Part shown: positions 24,801-33,545 of the stretch, piece by piece
Layout: each line of letters starts with the position of its first letter
How positions within the stretch are numbered: the first letter of the stretch is position 1
Assembly (NCBI RefSeq): GCF_003144115.1
Contig: NW_020312001.1
Coordinates: 98,955 to 162,954 of the forward strand
Reading direction: 5' to 3'
Source of the DNA: Tilletiopsis washingtonensis
Lineage: Eukaryota; Basidiomycota; Exobasidiomycetes; Entylomatales
DNA length: 64,000 bases
Program-made: the position numbers and the translations under genes
Notes under the pieces: generated by a model
Told to the model about the DNA's origin: nothing
Database searches by the model: none
The model's input: only the letters and a program-made list of their open reading frames with translations

Positions 24801-25656
24801 CGCACGCAAGAAGCAGCGAGTCGAGCCAGCCGAGGAGCGTTCGGTCTCGATGGCGCCGGTCGAATCGCGCACGCCTCTGCGCGAAGAGCGCCCTCGTCCG
24901 CAGCCGAGCCCAGCTACCCGACTCCTTCCTGCCTCGCACCTGCGAGCATCGACGCCTCATGCCAGTAAAGGCACGACACTGCGTTCTGCGCATCGCGAGC
25001 CCTCGACGCAGGCTCGCTCACATGCGGTCCGACCGCTCGAGAGCAGAGCCGAGACATCCTCAGCCGAAGACGCGCTCTCGGTGCGCCAGCTGGCGGAGGC
25101 GGCTCGTGCGAAGCGAAAAGCTGCGCTGCAGCATCGTCAGACGAACCTCGAAACGACGGAGGCGGAGGCCAGAGTCGTGCAACAGCGTGCGGCAGAGATG
25201 CGCAGCGCCGCTGATCGCATCATGCAGGTGCGTAGTGCTGAGTGCTGGTCAATTGCGGCAATGCTCATCTTCGCGATGGCACACAGGCGTTTACGCGCGA
25301 CGCAAGTGGTCAACTAGCTCGTCGGCTGAGTGCGGCAGAGCAGCAAGTGCACAAGCTCTGCAGCGACTTTGCGAGTGGCGTGTCGGAGATTTCTGCGCTG
25401 ACGTGAGTGTTCGTGGCCATGATGCCCTGTGAGCGACGCAACTGACCTTCCCAATACTCTACGCAGCGCCCGCACAGCTGAGACGCTCCTCGTCGGCGTC
25501 GACGGCCTCGAGCGCGCCATTGATGCGCTCGAGAAGAACAAGGCGCGCTTTGAAGAGTCGAGCAGCGCCCTGGAGCGCATGTTGCGCCACACGCGAGAGG
25601 GACGTGCGGCGCATGAAGAGACGGGAGAGGCGTTTCCCGAGTCGTTGTTCGGCTAG
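18844..25656 (+). CDS. Large multi-exon protein, candidate meiotic chromosome axis protein (Red1/SYCP2-like architecture)
   Basis: Not recognised by a clear family motif, but it can be assembled as one gene of about 14 exons and roughly 1,950 residues with in-phase GT-AG introns. Residues 1 to about 380 are mostly helical (SRRFAALLDLKKMDSYDKYD, RFYELQGMYCDVLCRHTAQL, KARKQYAQRFFSCLQPYDRD), suggesting an ARM-like array. A strand-rich block follows, NRFRFSRLIPIGRRKTIRCP through GVALDLIKSVTSFGNSN to GVRIFLPSDDLDSAVSAFEL, which resembles an Spt16M/PH-like fold. Then comes a disordered region of about 1,200 residues rich in Ser, Glu, Lys and Pro, including histone H1-like KKASPKK repeats near 22930-23070. 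The C terminus is a coiled coil (LAEAARAKRKAALQHRQTNL; VGVDGLERAIDALEKNKARF) ending at 25656. Order and spacing match Red1/SYCP2/ASY3 axis cores. This is an architectural inference only. It might instead be another scaffold. Confidence 0.6.
22926..23106 (+). repeat. Lys/Pro/Ala-rich degenerate tandem repeats inside the axis-like gene
   Basis: The coding DNA carries imperfect repeats of an AAG-rich unit giving KK-x-SP and KPAK/DKP motifs (KKASPKKTSPQKASPKKPAK, then VDKPAKATTFDKPTKTAAVD). The composition resembles a linker-histone tail, so non-specific DNA binding is a reasonable guess. Confidence 0.7.
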
Positions 25657-25807
25657 GAAATCGCCTGCGCTGTCATGCCTCGTACTTTGACTCTGCCGTT
25701 CTCGCCGTTACGTCCTGACTCTGTCACCCAAGACCGAGCTGTGCCTCTCTCCTGTACGAACATCGCTGCGCAACCACATCCATGACTCGCCGTGAACGTA
25801 TGCGCAT

Positions 25808-27577
25808 TCAGATGCCCTTCTTGCTCGAGCGCTCCCGTCTTCGCGGGCCTCCCAATCCCTCCTCCATCACGATCGACGTGGCTCTGCTATAGCCCGCCAG
25901 TGAGGACATCGCATCCGCAATGCGCACGTCCTGCCTTGCCTTTTCGCTGCGGAAGCGCACGTCTGCTGCTCCGCTGCCGCTGCCGGCGGTAGAGGCCTTG
26001 TGGCTGCGAGAGTCCTGGGCACGTCGAAAGACGGAGGCCTCGCGCACCTGGTTCGTGACCTCCTCGACGGCCCTGCGCAGCGTCTCTTCGTCCTTGCGCT
26101 GCGCCGACTCCGCATCCGAGAATCTCGGCACCACAATCTTCGTGGCATCGCTCGGCGCCGGTGCCACACCCGTTGCTCTTGCAAGCTGCAGGCTGCTGTA
26201 TGCGCCGGAGAGATCGGAGAGGATGGAGTGCCGCGTGTTGATGGCTTCGGAATAGAGCATGGGCGTGAGTTGCACGAGGGAGAGCGAGCCGAGGGCAGAG
26301 GCGACTTCGAGGATGGAGAGCGCCGAGAGAGGCGAGTGGAAGCGTTCGCGCAGCTCGCGCAGGAGAATGAGGAGCACGGGCGCGTAGAAGGCCGTGCGAA
26401 GGCCGTAGCGAGGTAGAGAGGTCGCGGGCGAGGTCGAGGACGAAGGATCATCTGCGCTTGGCGGCGAGGCGCTTGACTCTTCCTCCTCTGGAGAGCGCAG
26501 CACATTCTCCCTCGCCCATTCCCACACTTCAGCGACGCTCTCGCAGGCCGCGACCTGTGCCCTCGCCTCCTCCAGCGTCCTCTCCATCTCCTCGGCGCCC
26601 ACCTGCTCCAGCATGATGCCCTCTCGCAGTGCACCAATGGCCGGCGCTCGCTTCTTCGCCTGCGCATCTTGCACAATGCCCTGTCGGCCTCGCCAGCCCG
26701 AGGGGACGAGATAGCCGCCCCGCGTATTGCCGTATTGAGGAGTCGCGACTGGTGCGCGCAATGCGTTGCGCTCGACGAAGGCATCGAGCTTCGACGTGGC
26801 CGAGTCGCGGCGCAGACTAGAGCCGAAGCCGGCGCTAGCCTGAGGATCCTCATCGAGCTCGCTTGCTCCAAACGATGCATCAGCGTGTGCGTCCGCCTCA
26901 TCACCATTCCGACCCGGAATGTTCAAAATCTCGCGGAAGCTCTCGATTTCCGCAGGCGTGAGACTTGCGCCCGGCGCCGCCGCAGCCTTGCTGTTGTTGC
27001 GCCGTACGACTTCGGGCCGCACGGGACGTGCCGCCCACGCCGAGGCGCGCGGATAGGAGCCGGCGGGCTCGGAGAAGAGATTGGCGTAGAGGGCCTCGGC
27101 GTCCGAGGCGAGCGCTTCGCGCTGAGCGTCGGACTGGCGAGGAGACGAGCGAGAGGAAGAAGAGCGGGAGGAGGAGAGATAGGAAGAGGTAAAGAGATCT
27201 GCGGCGCTGGGCGCGGGCGCGCTGCTCTGCCCGCTCTGACTCGAGCTGGAGGGCGCAGCGCCGAAGAGCTGCGCTGCGCTGCGATTGCTCGAGCTGGAGC
27301 TGGAGCTGGAGGCGCTCGCTTCTTGCGCAGCGAAGAAGTCCTTCACTGTCCCGCTCCCGCTGCCGCTGCTTTCTGCTGCTACATCGCCATATGCAGCAGC
27401 AGCCTGCTGCCGCGCAGTGTCGGCTGCGTCGTCGAGCAGCACAGTAGGCTCGGCGGGCTGCCAATCTGATGAGGAGGCGCGAGTGCGTGGCGGGTGGGGT
27501 GTGAGGACGCGCGGACGGAGCGAGGCGCCGCTGCGTGCGACGAGCCGACGCAGCGGTGTGTGGAAGGAGGTGGACAT
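25808..27577 (-). CDS. Mtf2-like mitochondrial gene-expression protein
   Basis: Single-exon gene of 589 residues. It has an Arg-rich, acid-poor N terminus (MSTSFHTPLRRLVARSGASL) typical of a mitochondrial presequence, then a long Ser/Ala-rich region. The C-terminal third fits the fungal Mtf2-like C-terminal domain: VAEVWEWARENVLRSPEEEE, YGLRTAFYAPVLLILLRELR, ERFHSPLSALSILEVASALG and LVQLTPMLYSEAINTRHSIL. In budding yeast Mtf2/Nam1 couples mitochondrial transcription to mRNA processing and translation (COX1 among others). Here the same general role in the matrix is inferred. It shares a short divergent promoter (about 200 nt) with the Pop5 gene. The Ser runs near residues 85-160 look like repeat expansion. 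Confidence 0.75.
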   Translation of the reverse strand: MSTSFHTPLRRLVARSGASLRPRVLTPHPPRTRASSSDWQPAEPTVLLDDAADTARQQAAAAYGDVAAESSGSGSGTVKDFFAAQEASASSSSSSSSNRSAAQLFGAAPSSSSQSGQSSAPAPSAADLFTSSYLSSSRSSSSRSSPRQSDAQREALASDAEALYANLFSEPAGSYPRASAWAARPVRPEVVRRNNSKAAAAPGASLTPAEIESFREILNIPGRNGDEADAHADASFGASELDEDPQASAGFGSSLRRDSATSKLDAFVERNALRAPVATPQYGNTRGGYLVPSGWRGRQGIVQDAQAKKRAPAIGALREGIMLEQVGAEEMERTLEEARAQVAACESVAEVWEWARENVLRSPEEEESSASPPSADDPSSSTSPATSLPRYGLRTAFYAPVLLILLRELRERFHSPLSALSILEVASALGSLSLVQLTPMLYSEAINTRHSILSDLSGAYSSLQLARATGVAPAPSDATKIVVPRFSDAESAQRKDEETLRRAVEEVTNQVREASVFRRAQDSRSHKASTAGSGSGAADVRFRSEKARQDVRIADAMSSLAGYSRATSIVMEEGLGGPRRRERSSKKGI

Positions 27578-27780
27578 GCTGCCCGGCTGGTGCTGCTGAG
27601 AAGAGGAGATGGGAGTGGGAAGCGAAGCGCGGCTGACGAGGCCAGAAGACCCTCAACGCGCACACTTTTGTGCTTACGTAATGCGCCCTTGGGCGTCGTG
27701 CTCCTCGCCGCGCCTCCACAAGCGTCGCTCCTCTCTCCCACATCCCCTCCCCTCAAGCAACGCACACCGCGGCGATCAGC

Positions 27781-28600
27781 ATGGTGCGCTTCAAGGTAAG
27801 CTCTTTCCCTGCTCCGCCGCTACTCTCCGTGCTCACGTCGCCACGCACAGAATCGCTGGCTGCTCCTCTCCCTCACCGACTCCTCCTCCTCCGCCTCCGC
27901 CTCCGCATCCGCCCTCTCGCCCTCCTCCCTCGTGCGCGCCCTGCGCGCCTCGCTCGCGCTCAACTTCGGCGATGCAGGCGCCGGCGCACTCTCCGGCGGC
28001 GTGGCGTGCCGCTACGTGCAGCCGCGCACGGGCATCGCCATTGTGCGCTGCGCACGCGACGCGGCCACGCACGTCATGATCGCCGCGGCGCTGCTGGGCG
28101 AGGTGGAGGGGAGGCGGATGAGGTGCTGTGTGAGGTGGTGTGGCGGTGAGTGGCGACATGTGTGGCCTGGCTGGGCCCTGGTGATGCAGAAGAGAGAGAG
28201 ATGGGCGGGCAAGGGCGCCAGTGATGTGCTCTGCTGGCGCAGCAGCGTCCTGCCTGCCTCCCAGGCGCCCACCTTCACGGGGCTCACGAGGCTGACACCC
28301 TTTTCCTTCGCTCGATGCATCGCAGGCACGGTGAAGAAAGTGCAGCTCAAAGCCATTGCCCTCTCGAGGGCGCGCTTGGTGGCGCTGCAGCGCGAAAAGA
28401 GGAGATTGGCGAGGTGCAGCTTGGCCGAGGGAGCGGCGGCGACGGCGATGGCGACGGCGACGACTGCAATGGGCCAAGAGACGACTGCGACGCCGCTGCT
28501 GCTGAAGTCATGCGCGGACGAAGATGATGGCAAGCTCGATAAGGCGACGCAGGAGGAGATGAGGAAGATAGAGAGGGAGATCCGGGAGGTGAGGACGTGA
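27781..28600 (+). CDS. POP5: RNase P / RNase MRP protein subunit Pop5
   Basis: Protein subunit shared by RNase P (tRNA 5' processing) and RNase MRP (rRNA processing). Exon 1 is only 15 nt (27781-27795, MVRFK). A 55-nt intron joins it to exon 2 at 27851 (NRWLLLSLTD), restoring the family's MVRFKNRYLL-type start. Exon 2 has ALRASLALNFGDAGAGALSG and RYVQPRTGIAIVRCARDA, both Pop5 hallmarks. Exon 2 ends at 28145, and exon 3 starts at 28326 with GTVKKVQLKAIALSRARL. The last intron is 180 nt, long for this window. The C-terminal tail (Ala/Thr-rich, then EEMRKIEREIREVRT) extends beyond the usual core and ends at 28600. Confidence 0.9.
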
Positions 28601-29565
28601 GTCTCTCACCTTTCCTTGCGGGATGGACGAGAGGTATCTGCATAGAGTGAGTGTACACGACAGTGCATTGCGACTGCGATGTCGAGCGTGGCTGATCACA
28701 GACGCTGTACAGATAGGACACCCTCGCCTTGCCTTGCTCAGGCAGCTCGAGCCCGAAAAAAAAAAATCGAGGGGCTTGGCGGCGCCAGGTCCAGAAAGCT
28801 CTTGCTACTGCCGCGCTCGCCGCACAGCTCGCAGGCTTGGACAAGTCCGGACCACGCTCGACAAGATCGTGCACGGGCTTGGCCTGTTCGCACACGGACG
28901 ACGAAAGGGGCTCGCTGCTCAGCTTGTCTCGTTTGGCGGATCGGCGACAGCAAGCACCACGCCGGCGATAAGATGCAGCCCCCCTGCGTCACGACGAGCT
29001 CCGCGGCATTCTGAGCTCCCTGGCCTCTCGTCGAACGGCCAAAACATGCCATCCTTGTTCTGCACGCGCTCTCGAGGCACAAGTCTCGCGCAGGGAGCAT
29101 TCTTCGACGAGAACCGCCCACGACGTAAGCTAGCGTCGCACCGCCCCTCTCTCACCCGTCTTGCGTCTGTGCAGTCGAGAACTGCTCTCTGTATATCCCA
29201 TGCACTACCTCCGCCCTCTGTATTCTCCCAGCAACGCGTGACCGGCGCAGCGGATGGCGCCAGTGCCTCTGCTGCCACGCTGCCCATGATGCTACGATGC
29301 CACGGATGCACCGCGCAACCCTCTGGCCTCCCACGCGGCCCGCCTCGCCATGACTGAGTCTGTGTCCTGAGCAAAGCCGAGCTGTCCGAGTGCACTCGTC
29401 GCGCAATCGCGCGCGCGACGGAAAGAGCACGTCATCGAGTTCGTTCATTCCAACCCCATCGCTAGCGACCCATCCCCATCCCGCTTGGCTGTCATCCAAT
29501 CTCCACGTCAGCACACGCCTTTACGCGCCGAACACAGGCCTGTCACTCACAGCATGCAAGACAGT
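28601..29565. other. Intergenic region between POP5 and the complex I gene
   Basis: About 965 nt with an A9 run near 28759-28767. The long open frames here are compositionally random and lack any motif, and I found no convincing exon or RNA gene. It separates two converging 3' ends, which is long by the standard of this window, so an unrecognised small or noncoding gene is possible. Confidence 0.4.
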
Positions 29566-30397
29566 CTAGTGGTGCTCGCCATGTCCCTCGCCGTGCCCAT
29601 CGCCGTGGTGGTCGCCGTGTCCATGGCCGTCCCATGGGTGACGGAAGCCCTGTGGTTGGACATGCGCGTCAGCTTTGCGGCTTTGCGTTTCCTAAGGGTC
29701 GGCGCTCTTTGGCGTGCCCAAAGTGCCAGGTGCCAGGGTGTCGCGGCGCTCGAGCGGGGCAAGAAGGCGCCCCTCTGCGCAGTGACCCAAGATAGCGCAG
29801 AGTCGAGAGTCGCATTTGCACCCGAAGCAGGAGCACGCCGAGTGCAGTGGATGCTATGATCAACTTCCTTGTGCGCCTGCCAGCCCATGAGACTGTGCCG
29901 GACGCGACCGAGAGGCAGCCGGAGCAGCAGAGCAAACTGCCCAAGTGCTGCTTGGTGATCCTTGCGCCCAGCTCGCCGCTCTCTCATCTCCACTCCTCAC
30001 GCCCCACGCCGCACCTCATCTCCCACTCCTCACGCCCCACGCCGCACCTCATCTCCCACTCCTCACGCCCCACGCCGCACCTCATCTCCCACTCCTCACG
30101 CCCCACGCCGCACCTCATCTCCCACTCCTCACGCCCCACGCCGCACCTCATCTCCCGCTACCCACGTCCACACGCCGCACACACACCGCTCCTCCACTCT
30201 ATCCTGCGCTCCTCGCTGCCACTCACCAGCAGCACAGCACCATCCTGCTTGGCGCGGTAGAGGATCCAGAACCACATCGTGGCGCCGAGGAGCTTGGCGC
30301 CGTAGCGGTGCTTGATGGCGGGCGCGTGCGGCGCGAAGCCGGGCGTGGGACGGAACCAGCGCGAGGTGCTGCTGAAGCCGGTCTGCTGGCCGGCCAT
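29566..30397 (-). CDS. Complex I NDUFB2-like small subunit (two exons, 577-nt intron)
   Basis: Small inner-membrane subunit of NADH:ubiquinone oxidoreductase, predicted as the fungal counterpart of NDUFB2. Exon 1 (30227-30397) encodes MAGQQTGFSSTSRWFRPTPG, then KHRYGAKLLGATMWFWILYR and AKQDGAVLL, with one membrane helix around ATMWFWILYRA. The donor is GTGAGT. Exon 2 (29566-29649) restores the reading frame as GFRHPWDGHGHGDHHGDGHG and ends in a His/Gly-rich tail EGHGEHH with a stop at 29566-29568. The combined product is 84 residues. HPWD after the helix and the His-rich tail match the fungal family as I recall it. The intron is about ten times the usual size in this window and contains a perfect minisatellite. 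The short exon 2 would easily be missed by gene finders. Confidence 0.78.
29991..30155. repeat. Minisatellite, five perfect copies of a 33-bp unit
   Basis: Five head-to-tail copies, each 33 bp (29991-30023, 30024-30056, 30057-30089, 30090-30122, 30123-30155), start with CACTCCTCACGCC and end with CTCATCTCC. I see no mismatch between copies. The array is wholly inside the intron of the complex I subunit gene. A degenerate continuation follows to about 30200. There are no spacers of differing sequence, so it is not a CRISPR. Confidence 0.95.
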
Positions 30398-30730
30398 GGT
30401 GACGAGAGGAGGCGAGTGTGAGGTGGATAGGAGGCAAGGCAGGAGACGCGGCGGGGCGGAGACGACGGAGATGGCGCGCGCGGGCGCCGCTTACGTCAGC
30501 ATCTCATGGCGCACGCCCCCCTGGCGCGGCGGGCGGCGGGCTCAGGTCACGCGGCTGCGCCACCTTCTCCTCCTCCTCCATCTCCCTCCTCGTTCTCCCT
30601 GCTGCATCTCTCCTTCCTGTGCGCGCCACCTTTTACAACACACACCACTGCACCCTGTCTCGCTCGTCTCCTCCCGCCGTTCGCCTTGCGCATCGCGGCC
30701 CGCGCATCCTCGCGCATCCCTGCGTCGCAG

Positions 30731-33041
30731 ATGACCGACCTGCACCCGCGTCCGGGCGCCGCGCGGCCGGCGGCAGCAGCACGGCCGCCTCGGCCTCCGC
30801 CCGCGCCGCTCGTCATTGCCCGTCGCGCCGCGCCTGCGCCGTCCTCGTCTGCGCATCGCACCTCTGCGTCGTCGTCGTCCGCACGGCCGGCCGGCAGCAG
30901 CACGCAGGCGCGCAATGCGCTGCCCGAGGAGCGCAGACGCCGCATCGACGCCGAGGTGCGCGAGCGCGAGGAGCGCAGGCGCGACGAGGCGGCCAGGGCG
31001 GCGCGGGCGGCGCAGGCGTCCGCCCGCGCAGCCAGGCCGGCGTCACGGCCCAAGAGCAGCGCCTCGGCGGCCAGTGCGGGGGGTGCGGCCAAGGCCAAGG
31101 CGTCGCCGCGCAAGAAGCGCGCCTCGGCAAGCGACAGTCTGAGTCCGGCGCGCGCCGCAAGCTCCTCTTCGCGCAGCACCCCGACGCCGGCCAGCACGAG
31201 TGGCTATCGCAAGCTGGGCCGCACAGGCGTCGAGAGCGAATACAACGTGCCGCGCGCGCTTGCGGCGCCGGGCCTCGATGGCAAAGTGGATGTGGAGAGA
31301 GAGGAGGGGACTATTGAAAGCGTGGCGCTGGGAGAGGGGAAGAGGTATGGCGCTTGTGAGTCTGACCAAAGACGCGCTTCGAAGTGGGCGCGGCGCTGAT
31401 GGCAGGGAGCAAACAGACTTCAAAGATCTCGGCCCAACCCCCACCGCCACACTCCTCTATCCCGCCGGCGCATCCGAAACGTACGTGCCTCTCCTTCCCT
31501 CGGAACCCTCACCTCTGCGGGTGCTCCCACTAACCCTTCGACTCAGCTTCACCCTCCTAGTCCCGCGCGACATCGACGAGTACGACCCCCTCGGGGATCT
31601 GCTTCGCGTAGTGCGCGCCGTCGTCTCTGCTTTCCTCCCGAGAGAGTACGCCGTCAAGCACTTTGGCAATCTCGAAGAGCTCGAGTTTGGAAGCGCGGCG
31701 GGCGCGATTCTCAGTGCGGCGGCGCAGACGTCGACGCCGATGGGCAACGGCAGTCAGACGCCGATCTCATCGACCTCTACCTCGACGCCGACGCCAAGCT
31801 CGCCGCGCGGCAGCGTGCCGCAGCTCAACGACAGTAGCCCCTCGAAAGACTCTCCCGCGCCTTCCGCTTCTCAAGACCGCAGCAGCGAGCAAGACTCCAT
31901 CCTGCGCTCCTTCACCAAAGCGCGCAATCGGCGCGACGGGCCTCTCTTCCTGCGCACCCTCGAGCGCTACAACGTGGCCCTGTCCGCCGCGCGACGCGAA
32001 GGTGTAGTGGCTCAAGCGGCGCAAGCAATGGAGCAACGAGGATTGCCGGACTACGTTTGGGAAACGGTGGGCGAACAATGCTATTCGCGCACGGTGGGAC
32101 CGTACGTGGAGGAGCTGGGCAAGTATCAGGCATTCAGTGACAATGTGTACGTTGCTCTCCTCTCTCTTTTCGCGCTCGCGCCGCTTGCGCTGCATGGGAC
32201 CGGCGACTGACCTCACCGGCACACCGGCACACACAGCTACGGCGAACTGCTTCCTCGCTTCATGTCCGAAATCTCGCAGCTCACGTCGCTCGGACCTTCC
32301 TCCGTCTTCGTCGACCTCGGCTCCGGCGTCTCCAATCTCGTGCTGCAAGTGGCGCTGCAGACCGGCGCGCAGAGCTATGGCGTCGAAATGATGGGGCCTG
32401 CGTCTGCGCTGGGCGAGCGACAGGTCGAGGAGGCAAAGAGGAGATGGAAAATGTGGGGCGTGCTGGGCGGAGAGGCGCAGAGCTGGAAGGGCGACTTTAC
32501 GGCTTGCGAGAGGACTCGAGAGGCGCTGAGCAAAGCCGACCTTGTGTTGGTCAACAAGTGCGTCCCCTCCCCCTTTGTTTTCCCCCTCTCACTTCCTACT
32601 TACCCCTCTCCTCTTAGCTACGCATTCACGGCGCCAACAAACGAGCGTCTCTCTCTGCTCTTTCTCGATCTCAAAGACGGCGCGCAGATCGTCAGTCTCA
32701 AGCCCTTCGTGCCGCCCGACTTTCGCCTCACGCAACGCACGCTCGACTCGCCCCTTGCGATTCTGAGCGTGGTGCAGCGCAGCTACGGCAGTGGATGCGT
32801 CAGTTGGGCGGATGGAGGCGGCAGGTATTACATCCACGTGAGTTCGCCGTCGGCCCATGCCTCTTTGACCCTTCTCAGCCAAAGGGACGCGCCGGACGCT
32901 GACACGCTGGACGGGCAGACGGTGGATCGGAGCATGGTATCGCGCTTCCTCGACTCGCAAGGCTCGACGAAGACGTTCGGCGCGAAACGCTGGCAGAAGC
33001 GCGCGCGCGTCGCTGACAGCGACGAGGAAGATGACGAGTGA
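30731..33041 (+). CDS. DOT1: Histone H3 lysine-79 methyltransferase Dot1
   Basis: Methylates H3K79 on nucleosomes, with roles in silencing, checkpoint signalling and meiosis. The start at 30731 follows a CAG and opens a basic Ala/Arg/Ser-rich N-terminal region (residues 1-190) likely to bind DNA or nucleosomes. Exon 1 ends at 31344 and exon 2 starts at 31406 (EQTDFKDLGPTPTATLLYPA). The catalytic domain contains all key motifs: DNVYGELLPRFMSEI formed across a splice, the SAM loop FVDLGSGVSNLVLQVAL, GVEMM, and LVNNYAFTAPTNERL, also formed across a splice. SLKPFVPPDF follows. The last exon has VSRFLDSQGSTKTFGAKRWQ and an acidic end DSDEEDDE with the stop at 33039-33041. The motif I loop reads DLGSGVSN, where the usual form is DLGSGVGN. 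Confidence 0.93.
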
Positions 33042-33545
33042 AGCTCTTGCTCTCGCTCTCTTCCTGCTGCTCCTCTTTGCAGCAAAGACTGGCTCTGTTG
33101 GCTCTCGCGCTCTCCTCGCTCTGCCCAACCTGTTGCCATCCCTCGAGGCCGCCCAGCTAGAGCTCAGTCAGCTCGTGCAGCCCCCCCCCCCCCCGGGCCC
33201 CGATTTACTACCCGAATCTCCTGCTCTTCATACCCCTCTTTCCTCCGCGCCGCCTCGCGCCGCCATGAAAAGCGCCTCTCTCGCGCCTCCTCGACGTTCT
33301 CCGGACTTGCTTTATGCCCTCTTCCTTCCCGCCTCACTCGCGACTCCCCTGTAGCCCTCTCCGCGTCTCGCTCTATGTATTCGCCTCTCTCCATGGCCCT
33401 CAAATCCAAGTCGCTTCAACCGGACTGCTGCTCTGCGCCTGAGACGGTCAGACCGCCAGCATCGTGCAAGAGACCATAATTGCATTGAGAGGAGACAGAT
33501 CGACAGTGTCGAGGACGCGGCTGCGCAAGAAGCAAAGAAGCGGGC
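33042..33545. other. Convergent intergenic region with a C14 tract
   Basis: A 504-nt gap between the converging DOT1 and mannosyltransferase genes. It holds a pure C14 run at 33181-33194 followed by GGGCCCC. No coding signal is seen. Confidence 0.5.

Noticed and set aside
28623-29357. 244-codon + strand open frame between POP5 and the complex I gene
   Set aside because: It runs through an A9 homopolymer, shows no motif or domain-like composition, and overlaps similar open frames on the other strand.
29991-30155. Direct repeats that could suggest a CRISPR array
   Set aside because: Copies are contiguous with no unique spacers, the organism is a eukaryote, and the array lies in an intron. It is a minisatellite.
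33181-33194. Treating the C14 and other homopolymers as telomere or origin signals
   Set aside because: They are single runs without a repeated unit or associated AT-rich element. Slippage tracts in noncoding DNA explain them.
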